From assembly GCF_900107535.1 (NCBI RefSeq), contig NZ_FNRA01000005.1, positions 1 to 64,000 of the forward strand: 64,000 bases of DNA, in the 5' to 3' direction. Below are positions 1 through 7,783 of the stretch, in pieces. The stretch's first letter is position 1. Every line of letters begins with the position of its first letter. Source of the DNA: Pedobacter hartonius (GTDB lineage Bacteria > Bacteroidota > Bacteroidia > Sphingobacteriales > Sphingobacteriaceae). The notes under the pieces are model-generated. The model ran no database searches. It saw only the letters and a program-made list of their open reading frames with translations, and was not told the DNA's origin. The position numbers and the translations under genes were made by a program.

Positions 1-51
1 CACCAGAGCCGATGGTACTGCGGTAACACGTGGGAGAGTAGGTCGGTGCCA
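1..51 (+). rRNA. rrf: 5S ribosomal RNA, 3' end only
   Basis: The first 50 or so bases match the 3' half of a bacterial 5S rRNA, including the GTGGGAGAGTAGGTCGGTGCC-type ending (seen at about 30-50). The 5' part and presumably the 16S-23S genes lie before the window. A strong hairpin terminator follows within about 10 bases, as expected at the end of an rRNA operon. The exact last base is uncertain by a few positions. Confidence 0.85.
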
Positions 52-61
52 AATCTTAAAG

Positions 62-93
62 AAAGCCTTTCAGGAAACTGAAAGGCTTTTCTT
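62..93 (+). terminator. rRNA operon intrinsic terminator
   Basis: A perfect 12-bp stem, AAAGCCTTTCAG (62-73) and CTGAAAGGCTTT (78-89), encloses a GAAA tetraloop and runs into a T-rich tract. It sits directly after the 5S rRNA and very likely ends the rRNA operon transcript. Confidence 0.9.
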
Positions 94-198
94 GTTTAAA
101 GACTATTTAAAACATTTGAGCCCATAATATTTTGCTACGATTTAAAAGTATTCTTCGGAGATATAGACTTTTTTATCAAACCTGTCCGCATCTATTGA

Positions 199-1739
199 TT
201 GTATTTTCTGAGCTACATAGCAGTTCGGCCGGAAAATCTTCCTGAAGCTTTAAGATGGTACCCTGGGGCCGGTTTATACCGCAACGTGCATCTGATTATT
301 ACTGATGAGATTCATATTCCGGCTTGCGGAACTTATATTACAAGCCCGGTAGTGAGTGCTGGTTTTGCTAAGGTACTGTTGAAAACAAAGGTTGAAGGCA
401 TTAAGGCGGAGACTTCATCTTTAAGACTGGCTACTGAGATCAAAGATGCGGCAGGGAAGACTGTGAGTGCATTTAGCTCAGTGCTGCTGGCGACTGATGA
501 TGGACAGTTTGAACAGCAGCTTATTGTGAATACGCCAGCTTTACGGTCGCCGGAAACACCGAATCTGTAGACAGCGGTTTCTAAATTATACTCAGGGGAT
601 GTCTTAAAGGATGAATGCTCAACTGCATTCGGCATCCGTACCATCAAATTTGAATCCGGAAAGGTTTTTTCTCTCAATGAGACATACAGGAAATTTAAAG
701 GAGTTTGTAATCACCATGAATTAGGACCATTGGGTTTTGCAATCAATGTTGCAGCCTTACGCCGCCAGTTAACCTTATTAAAAGATATGGGGTGTGATGC
801 GATCCGTACCTCACACAATATGCCCGTACCTGAACTGGTAAAATTATGTGATGAAATGGGCTTTATGCTGATGGTGGAATCTTTTGACGAATGGAAGTCG
901 CCATAGGTAAAAAACGGATATAGCCACCTTTTTGATGAATGGGCAGAAAAAGATATGGTTAAGATGGTTCACCGGGACAGGAACAGTCCTTCAGTAGTGA
1001 TGTGGAGCGTAGGGAATGAAGTACCAAATCAGGGCGTATGAATGGAAATAAAGTGGTGACCTTCCTGCAGGATATCTGCCATAGGGAAGATCCTACAAGA
1101 CCGGTAACAATGGGAATTGACAGGATTGAGAATGCTTTGGATAACAATTTTGTTTCTGCTGTTGATATTCCGGATTTCAATTATAAGCCTGCATGGTATG
1201 AAAAGGCGAACACAAGGCTGCCGCCGGGGTTCATATTGGGAACAGAGACTGCATCAACCCTGAGTTCACGCGGCGTTTATAAGTTCCCTGTTGTATTCTA
1301 TAAAAATAAAGTATATGATGATAACCAGAGTTCTTCGTACGACTTTGAATTTTGTACCTGGTCACAGATCCCTGATGATGAATTTGTGAAACAGGATGAT
1401 CTGCAGTATGTACTGGGTGAATTGTATGGACAGGGTTTGATTATCTGGGTGAGCCCACTCTATATGACGAAAAGTGGCCATCACACAGTTCTTATTTTGG
1501 AATCATTAATCTCGCCGGTATGCCAAAAGACAGGTATTACCAGTTACCCATCGGCCGAACTTTTCGTAAATGGCAGGAGTATGGGTAAACAGGTGAAAAA
1601 CAATGGTTCAAGCACCAGCAGATACTGCCTGATGTGGACTGATGTGAAATATAAGCCTGGTACAATAAAAGTAGTGGCATATGATCAGTCCGGCAAACCT
1701 GTTGCTCAAGTCTGGAACCATTTCAGCTGCCACATATGA
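199..1739 (+). pseudogene. Decayed GH2 family glycosidase (beta-galactosidase-like)
   Basis: Three reading frames together give a recognisable glycoside hydrolase family 2 protein. The sugar-binding domain motif WYPGAGLYRNVHL opens it, the acid/base region WSVGNEVP lies near 1005-1025, and the nucleophile region LGTETAS lies near 1235-1255. Lesions are visible: an in-frame TAG at 568, a second TAG at 904 (probably from AAG), a one-base loss near 1038, a further one-base loss near 1422, and a deletion near 1535 that joins the motif DRYY to SAELFVNG. The N-terminal part of the family is missing, so the gene has lost its start as well. The last part resembles the C-terminal domain of GH2 enzymes of the DUF4982 type. 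Intact relatives would be secreted enzymes acting on beta-galactosides or similar sugars. It cannot make a functional enzyme. The family call is firm; the substrate is unknown. Confidence 0.85.
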
Positions 1740-1770
1740 AAGATTTTAAAGGGATGCTCGTAGCTACAAT

Positions 1771-2544
1771 TCAGTCTGAATCTGCAATCGTTACACTTAC
1801 ACCCTTTTCTTCTAGTAATTTAACTAATTCTGCTGATATACCACTGTCGGTAATGATATGCTGGATCTGATCGACCTGGCATATTTTACCCAGGCCTCTT
1901 TTACCGAATTTGGAGCTGTCTGCTAAAACCACGGTAATTTGGGCGGCATCCATCATTTTCTGATTTAGCCTGGCTTCCATTAAACTGGTCGTTGTTAGTC
2001 CTACTTCCAGATCAATCCCGTCTACTCCCAGGAATAAAATGCTGCAGGATATATCTGCAAGGATCTGTTCTGCGTAAGGTCCCATTACAGATGATGAATT
2101 TAATCTGAGTTGTCCGCCGAGTTGCAATACCTCCACATTGATATGATTGGAGAGCTCAAGTGCGACATTTAGTGCGGAGGTAATTACCGTAAGATGTGCC
2201 TGGCGATGTATGGCCCGGGCGAGTGCCAGCATACTGGTTCCTGAGCCGATAATGATAGAATCATTGTTACCTATCATTGTTGCAGCAGTCCTTGCAATGA
2301 TCCTTTTCTCCTCAGCATTCAGGCGTTCTTTTTCAGCTACGGGTTTATCATTGGTATATGGATTGACTTTAGATGCACCTCCGTGTGTACGGAAAAGTAG
2401 ATTTTTGTCTTCCAGCAGCTTTAGGTCTTTGCGTATGGTCACATCAGAAACTTTCATTTGTATGCTGAGCTCCTGTACATTTACATGTCCGCTTTCTTCT
2501 AATTTCCTTAGAATTACCTGATGTCTTTCGGTTATACTTTTCAT
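1771..2544 (-). CDS. glpR: DeoR-family transcriptional repressor, probable GlpR
   Basis: The protein has 257 residues, the usual size for the DeoR family. Residues 6-60 form the winged helix-turn-helix with the family pattern VSDVTIRKDLKLLE, and the rest is the sugar-phosphate sensor domain. It is divergent from glpD-glpK-glpF across a 287-base AT-rich region, so the likely ligand is glycerol 3-phosphate and the likely target is the glp operon. This assignment comes from context: DeoR proteins for other sugars look alike. Its 3' end abuts the GH2 pseudogene in convergent orientation. Confidence 0.8.
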   Translation of the reverse strand: MKSITERHQVILRKLEESGHVNVQELSIQMKVSDVTIRKDLKLLEDKNLLFRTHGGASKVNPYTNDKPVAEKERLNAEEKRIIARTAATMIGNNDSIIIGSGTSMLALARAIHRQAHLTVITSALNVALELSNHINVEVLQLGGQLRLNSSSVMGPYAEQILADISCSILFLGVDGIDLEVGLTTTSLMEARLNQKMMDAAQITVVLADSSKFGKRGLGKICQVDQIQHIITDSGISAELVKLLEEKGVSVTIADSD

Positions 2545-2642
2545 TCTAACGGTGCAAAATATTCAGTTATAAGTTCAAAAATAGCAATTAAGCGGCAATA
2601 ATATAGCTATAGCTTAAATTGATTATAAAGGTACAGATATAC

Positions 2643-2662
2643 TTTCGTTTTGTTTCGTTTTA
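2643..2662 (+). promoter_or_regulatory. Tandem TTTCGTTTTR repeats, possible GlpR operator
   Basis: Two head-to-tail decamers, TTTCGTTTTG and TTTCGTTTTA, lie between glpR and glpD. They are followed by a weaker AGTTTTG. DeoR-family regulators often bind short direct repeats containing TTCG, so these are candidate operators. The whole 2545-2831 gap is strongly AT-rich and must carry both divergent promoters; I found no perfect TAnnTTTG box in it. Confidence 0.4.
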
Positions 2663-2831
2663 AGTTTTGTATTCAGATTTTTCTAATTTATATGTTGTAT
2701 TTTGTACTGTTTGGCATATTATTTGCGATTTATTGTTTTTATTTATTTTGAATTATTTTGTTTTAGAGCTATTATTACTGAAACGGAATGAGGACATCTG
2801 AAATTTAATAAAATATCTAAATCTCATTAAA

Positions 2832-4424
2832 ATGATTAGTACCGAAAGAAGTGAAATAGTTAAAGGTTTATCAGATCCTGAAAAAGTGTGGGATGTAATT
2901 ATTGTTGGTGGTGGTGCTACCGGTTTAGGTACGGCACTCGATGCAGCATCCCGCGGATATAAAACTTTGTTACTTGAACAAATAGATTTTGCTAAAGGAA
3001 CGTCAAGCCGGAGCACTAAACTTGCGCATGGCGGGGTAAGATACCTCGCACAGGGTGATATAGGCTTGGTGATAGAGGCTTTGCATGAACGTGGACTAAT
3101 GCTCAAAAATGCGGCCCACCTGGTGAAAAATGAGTCTTTCATTATTCCCAACTATGAGTGGTGGGGCGGTATATTTTATACAATAGGTTTAACTTTATAT
3201 GACCTGCTGGCGGGAAAACTGGGTTTTGGAAGGGCTAAACATATTTCTAAAAAAGAGGTAGCCCGCAGGCTGCCTACCATCCAGCAAACAGGCCTGTATG
3301 GCGGCGTGGTGTACCATGACGGACAATTTGATGATTCAAGGCTTGCCGTAAACATTGCGCAGACTTCCCTTGAGCAGGGCGCCACGGTACTCAACTACTT
3401 TAAAGTGGTCAACCTGTTAAAAAATGAGCAGGGCAAAGTTGCCGGAGTTGTCACTACCGACACCGAGACAGGAACTACCTATACCATTAAAGGTAAAACC
3501 GTGATCAACGCTACTGGTGTATTTGCCGATGAGATCTTACAAATGGATAAACCGGGCAATAAGGCAATGTTAAGGCCAAGTCAGGGTATCCACCTTGTGG
3601 TAGATATGTCATTTATGCCGGCTGATGATGCACTGATGATTCCGAAAACTTCTGACGGACGTGTACTTTTTGCAGTGCCATGGCATGATAAACTGGTGAT
3701 CGGAACTACTGATACCCCTTTAACCCAGCATAGCCTTGAACCGCTGGCGCTTGACGAAGAGATTGAATTTATCATGCGTACAGCCGATCAGTACCTGATT
3801 AAAGCCCCTGCCCGAAAAGATGTACTGAGTATGTTTGCAGGACTGCGACCACTGGCTGCCCCACAGGGCGGATCTGAAAAAACAAAAGAAATATCAAGAA
3901 GTCATAAGATTTTTGTTTCGGATTCCGGACTGATCACCATCACCGGAGGAAAATGGACTACCTACCGTAAAATGGCTGAAGACACAGTTAACAAAGCTAT
4001 TGAGGTGGGTAAACTAGTAAATAAACCAGTGAAGACCAAAGACCTGCCCATTCATGGCAGCACAACAAATGTAAACCGTAATAACCATTTATATGTATAT
4101 GGAACGGATCGTGATGCATTGCTTGCCTTAGTAAATGAAAACAAGGCCTGGGGAGAAAAACTTGACCCGAGGGCTGATTATATAGCCGCTGAGGTCATCT
4201 GGGCGGTAAGGAATGAAATGGCGAGAACCCTGGAAGATGTTTTAGCCAGACGTGTAAGAATCCTGTTCCTGGACGCCCGTATGGCAATCGATGTGGCGCC
4301 TAAGGTCGCTGCTTTAATTGCTGCTGAATTGCATAGAGATGCAACTTGGGAGAAAGATCAGGTCAGTACCTTCATCAAACTTGCACAATCATATCTGCTG
4401 GTAGACTATCCGGTGCCGGCATAA
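2832..4424 (+). CDS. glpD: Glycerol-3-phosphate dehydrogenase, FAD-dependent (aerobic type)
   Basis: The enzyme oxidises glycerol 3-phosphate to dihydroxyacetone phosphate and passes electrons to the membrane quinone pool. The 530-residue protein opens with the FAD-binding GGGATG motif at residues 26-31, followed by the family stretch TSSRSTKLAHGGVRYL near residues 57-72. The C-terminal region carries the GlpD cap domain. It is the first gene of a co-directional set with glpK (75 bases downstream) and glpF, so it should serve glycerol catabolism. Start at the ATG at 2832; no strong Shine-Dalgarno is present, as is usual in this phylum. Confidence 0.95.
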   Translation: MISTERSEIVKGLSDPEKVWDVIIVGGGATGLGTALDAASRGYKTLLLEQIDFAKGTSSRSTKLAHGGVRYLAQGDIGLVIEALHERGLMLKNAAHLVKNESFIIPNYEWWGGIFYTIGLTLYDLLAGKLGFGRAKHISKKEVARRLPTIQQTGLYGGVVYHDGQFDDSRLAVNIAQTSLEQGATVLNYFKVVNLLKNEQGKVAGVVTTDTETGTTYTIKGKTVINATGVFADEILQMDKPGNKAMLRPSQGIHLVVDMSFMPADDALMIPKTSDGRVLFAVPWHDKLVIGTTDTPLTQHSLEPLALDEEIEFIMRTADQYLIKAPARKDVLSMFAGLRPLAAPQGGSEKTKEISRSHKIFVSDSGLITITGGKWTTYRKMAEDTVNKAIEVGKLVNKPVKTKDLPIHGSTTNVNRNNHLYVYGTDRDALLALVNENKAWGEKLDPRADYIAAEVIWAVRNEMARTLEDVLARRVRILFLDARMAIDVAPKVAALIAAELHRDATWEKDQVSTFIKLAQSYLLVDYPVPA

Positions 4425-4499
4425 CAGCTATTAACGCTCCATAAACAAGTATATCAATACCTCATAAATATTTTTTAACAACCAAGTACATATAACATT

Positions 4500-6014
4500 A
4501 TGGAAGATTTCATATTAGCCTTAGATCAAGGTACTACAAGCTCTCGCGCTATTGTTTTTGATCACAAAGGAGTGGTTAGATCTGTAGCTCAACGTGAATT
4601 TAAACAGATTTTCCCCCATTCCGGCTGGGTTGAACACGATCCTAACGAAATTTGGTCTACGCAGGCCAGTGTAGCCGCTGAAGCGACCGTGAAAATAGGT
4701 ATTAACGGAACAAATATAAAAGCAATAGGGATCACCAATCAGCGTGAAACCACTATTGTATGGGATAGGGCAACTGGCGAGCCAGTGTATAATGCGATTG
4801 TCTGGCAGGACCGACGTACAGCTGAATTCTGTGATCAGCTGAAAGCTGATGGCCATGAAGATACGATCCGTGCAAAAACGGGCCTGGTGATCGACTCTTA
4901 TTTTTCAGGTACTAAAATACGATGGATACTGGACAATGTTGAAGGTGTCCGTGAGCGGGCTGAAAAAGGTGAACTGGCTTTTGGTACCGTTGACAGCTGG
5001 CTGGTGTCGAAATTTACCCGTGGCCATGTACATGTAACCGATATTACCAATGCAAGCCGTACGATGCTCTTTAACATCATCACCCAGGAATGGGACGACG
5101 AGCTGCTGAAAATACTTGATATCCCTAAGAGCATGCTTCCTGAAGTGAAACAGTCAAGTGAGATCTACGGAGAAACAGCTACAACGATCTTTGCATCTAA
5201 AATCCCGATTGCCGGTATTGCCGGTGATCAGTCGGCCGCCCTGTTTGGCCAGATGTGCATTGATAAAGCGATGGTTAAAAATACATATGGAACAGGTTGT
5301 TTCATGCTGATGAACATAGGCGATGAGTTCATTGAATCTAAAAATAACCTGCTGACCACCGTTGCCTGGAAAATAGACGGTAAGATCCAATACGCTTTTG
5401 AAGGCAGTATCTTTATTGCCGGGGCTGTGGTACAATGGCTCCGCGATGGGTTGGGTATTATCAAAACTTCTGCTGATGTAGAAAAGCTCGCTTTAAGTGT
5501 GGAGGATACCGATGGAGTTTATTTTGTTCCGGCATTTGCAGGACTTGGAGCACCCTATTGGAAACCGGATGTAAGGGGTACGATCATTGGCCTTAGCCGT
5601 GGTACCACTGCCGGACATATTGCACGTGCAGCGCTTGAGTCTATCGGTTACCAAACGATGGATGTACTGAAAGCAATGGAAGCTGATTCCGGAATGGAAA
5701 TCAAAGAATTAAGGGTTGACGGCGGAGCTACGGCCAATAACCTGCTGATGCAATTTCAGTCGGACCTGCTGGGCGTAAACGTGATCAGGCCAACTGTTCC
5801 GGAAACTACAGCATTGGGTGCCGCCTACCTTGCCGGGCTGGCCGTTGGTTTTTGGAAAGACATTGCGGAGATACAACAATTGTGGAAGGCTGAAAAGGAA
5901 TTTGTTCCGGCTGGTGACCAGGATAAGATTAGGGAGAATGTGAAGGGTTGGAAAAAGGCTATTCATGCTGCCCAATCTACAGGCGATAATCTTACCAAAT
6001 CTGAACTGGCTTAA
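4500..6014 (+). CDS. glpK: Glycerol kinase
   Basis: ATP-dependent phosphorylation of glycerol to glycerol 3-phosphate, the substrate of the GlpD encoded just upstream. The 504-residue protein is full length for the FGGY kinase family. The phosphate-binding motif [10 protein letters not shown] sits at residues 8-17, and the second FGGY signature region [11 protein letters not shown] lies near residue 383. The ATG start is directly at the beginning of this conserved motif. It is cotranscribed with glpD and glpF (23 bases to the next start). Confidence 0.97.
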   Translation: MEDFILALDQGTTSSRAIVFDHKGVVRSVAQREFKQIFPHSGWVEHDPNEIWSTQASVAAEATVKIGINGTNIKAIGITNQRETTIVWDRATGEPVYNAIVWQDRRTAEFCDQLKADGHEDTIRAKTGLVIDSYFSGTKIRWILDNVEGVRERAEKGELAFGTVDSWLVSKFTRGHVHVTDITNASRTMLFNIITQEWDDELLKILDIPKSMLPEVKQSSEIYGETATTIFASKIPIAGIAGDQSAALFGQMCIDKAMVKNTYGTGCFMLMNIGDEFIESKNNLLTTVAWKIDGKIQYAFEGSIFIAGAVVQWLRDGLGIIKTSADVEKLALSVEDTDGVYFVPAFAGLGAPYWKPDVRGTIIGLSRGTTAGHIARAALESIGYQTMDVLKAMEADSGMEIKELRVDGGATANNLLMQFQSDLLGVNVIRPTVPETTALGAAYLAGLAVGFWKDIAEIQQLWKAEKEFVPAGDQDKIRENVKGWKKAIHAAQSTGDNLTKSELA

Positions 6015-6037
6015 ATTATTCATAAAACTTATTTATT

Positions 6038-6769
6038 ATGACACCTTTTATAGCTGAACTGCTCGGTACCATGTTTATGATACTGCTGGGCGATGGCGTA
6101 GTCGCCAACGTTGTTTTAAACGATACCAAAGGAAATAACAGTGGCTGGATGGTGATTACTACCGCCTGGGGGCTGGCCGTTTTTGTCGGCGTAACCATTG
6201 CAGGCCCTTATAGCGGCGCGCATTTCAACCCTGCGATCACTATCGGCCTTGCCATTGCTGGTAAATTTCCATGGTCAAGTGTATTGCCTTATATCTGTGC
6301 ACAATTTATAGGGGCTTTTATAGGTGCCTTCCTCGTATGGATCATGTATTTCGACCACTTTAAAAAGACCAATAATCCGGCTTCTATTCTGGCGGTGTTC
6401 TCTACAGGGCCTGCTGTGCGTAATTATGTTTCTAATATCGCAAGTGAGATCATTGGTGCTTTTGTGCTGCTGTTTACGATCTTTTATATTACCGGCGCAG
6501 AAATAACACCTTCTAAAACCCCTATAGGCTTAGGTTCTGTAGGTGCTGTTCCTGTAGCTTTACTGGTATGGGTAATTGGTCTTTCGCTTGGTGGTACCAC
6601 CGGTTATGCAATTAATCCCGTACGGGATCTCGGGCCGCGAATTATGCATGCGCTCCTGCCGATCAAAGGTAAAGGAACCAGCGACTGGGCTTATGCATGG
6701 ATCCCTGTCCTGGGGCCTATCATAGGTACAGCGATTGCGGCCCTGCTTTATGTGAACTTACACGTTTAA
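6038..6769 (+). CDS. glpF: Glycerol facilitator, MIP-family channel
   Basis: An aquaglyceroporin of the inner membrane that lets glycerol diffuse in to be trapped by GlpK. The 243-residue protein has six hydrophobic segments and both pore half-helix motifs. The first is a standard NPA at residues 64-66. The second is NPV at residues 193-195, followed by the Arg-Asp pair that marks glycerol-type channels (NPVRD rather than NPARD). The Val replacement is conservative but unusual. Position in the operon after glpK supports a glycerol role. Confidence 0.93.
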   Translation: MTPFIAELLGTMFMILLGDGVVANVVLNDTKGNNSGWMVITTAWGLAVFVGVTIAGPYSGAHFNPAITIGLAIAGKFPWSSVLPYICAQFIGAFIGAFLVWIMYFDHFKKTNNPASILAVFSTGPAVRNYVSNIASEIIGAFVLLFTIFYITGAEITPSKTPIGLGSVGAVPVALLVWVIGLSLGGTTGYAINPVRDLGPRIMHALLPIKGKGTSDWAYAWIPVLGPIIGTAIAALLYVNLHV

Positions 6770-6875
6770 TTATTTCCCCGGAATAAAACAGATCATATGA
6801 AATCATCATAAGCTTACAAACAGGAATTCAAAACCTATGACGGTTTCATCACCAAATACGAAAACAAATATGCCG

Positions 6876-7655
6876 ATGAAAACTCTTTTAAAAAGTAGCC
6901 TGCTTGCTATACTTGGGCTTGGCCTCTGTCTGAATGGTATGGCACAGGATACAACAGAAAAAAAAACCGATACAGCCCAGGTAAAAAAGGTTGTTCCTTT
7001 TGATATTAACCTGCAGGTGCGAAGCCTGTATGTATGGCGTGGATTTAAAGTTTCGAATTCGCCTATTACCGATGTGGATATACACTATAATGTCACGAAA
7101 GACAAAAGCCTGGCGATAGGAATATGGGGTGGCGCAGGTTTTACCGGTGACTATAAGGAATTTGACTACTATATCAGTTATACAAAACCTACCTATAGTT
7201 TCTCCATCTGGGATGTGAATAACATTACTGATTTTCCCAATGCCAGGCTGTTTAACTACAACCCCAGATCAACGTCACATTTTGTAGATGTAAGGGCAGG
7301 ATATAAGTTTGGCGATTCTTTTCCGTTAACTGTTAACTGGGCTACTATTATTCTTGGGCGTGATACCCATCCTACAGGAGAGGGGGGAGTGTCTAATAGT
7401 TATTCACATTATTCCGAGCTGGATTACAGGTTGTGGAAAGACGGAACTTCGGAGTTCCATATTTTTGTAGGTGGCGGATTTGCCTTTGGCAGACAAGCGA
7501 ACTTTTATGGTGACAGACCGAATGTGGTGAACACCGGTGTAACCATTAACAAAGACCTGGTCGTATTTAAATATCATATGCCGATTGCCGCAACAGCCAT
7601 GTTCAACCCTGAAAAGAATTATGGAGCACTACAATTGATTGTTAACGTATTTTAA
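6876..7655 (+). CDS. Outer-membrane beta-barrel protein of the glp operon, function unknown
   Basis: About 259 residues from the ATG at 6876. I prefer this start, or 6870, over the upstream ATG at 6837 because it begins a clean signal peptide: MKTLLKSS, a hydrophobic core, then cleavage after GMAQ. The mature protein is rich in aromatic residues in alternating patterns typical of a small outer-membrane barrel, and it ends in F. It resembles the TIGR02001 (gcw_chp) type of conserved barrel proteins, a match from memory. It is the last gene of the glp operon, before a terminator. A role as an outer-membrane channel for glycerol or glycerol phosphates would fit but is inference. Confidence 0.7.
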   Translation: MKTLLKSSLLAILGLGLCLNGMAQDTTEKKTDTAQVKKVVPFDINLQVRSLYVWRGFKVSNSPITDVDIHYNVTKDKSLAIGIWGGAGFTGDYKEFDYYISYTKPTYSFSIWDVNNITDFPNARLFNYNPRSTSHFVDVRAGYKFGDSFPLTVNWATIILGRDTHPTGEGGVSNSYSHYSELDYRLWKDGTSEFHIFVGGGFAFGRQANFYGDRPNVVNTGVTINKDLVVFKYHMPIAATAMFNPEKNYGALQLIVNVF

Positions 7656-7679
7656 AGACCGTTTCTTTGGTTAGAATGG

Positions 7680-7717
7680 AGCAGTAGGAAAGATGAGTTC
7701 GCCTGCTGCTTTTTTTT
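7680..7717 (+). terminator. Intrinsic terminator of the glp operon
   Basis: AGCAGTAGG (7680-7688) pairs with CCTGCTGCT (7702-7710), with one G-T wobble, and a run of T follows to 7717. It closes the glpD-glpK-glpF-barrel operon before the rhamnosidase gene. Confidence 0.8.
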
Positions 7718-7749
7718 GAATTAAATGCTGATCATTATGGTGTTAATAT

Positions 7750-7757
7750 TAGATTTG
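7750..7757 (+). promoter_or_regulatory. Candidate -7 promoter box for the rhamnosidase gene
   Basis: TAGATTTG matches the Bacteroidota -7 consensus TAnnTTTG and lies 26 bases before the preferred ATG at 7784. A clear -33 TTTG at the right spacing was not seen, so this is tentative. Confidence 0.4.
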
Positions 7758-7783
7758 TGGAGCTAGCATCCACAAATTCAAAC

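Noticed and set aside
7757..7783. Upstream start for the rhamnosidase
   Set aside because: The nine extra codons precede a perfect signal peptide start and overlap a likely -7 box.
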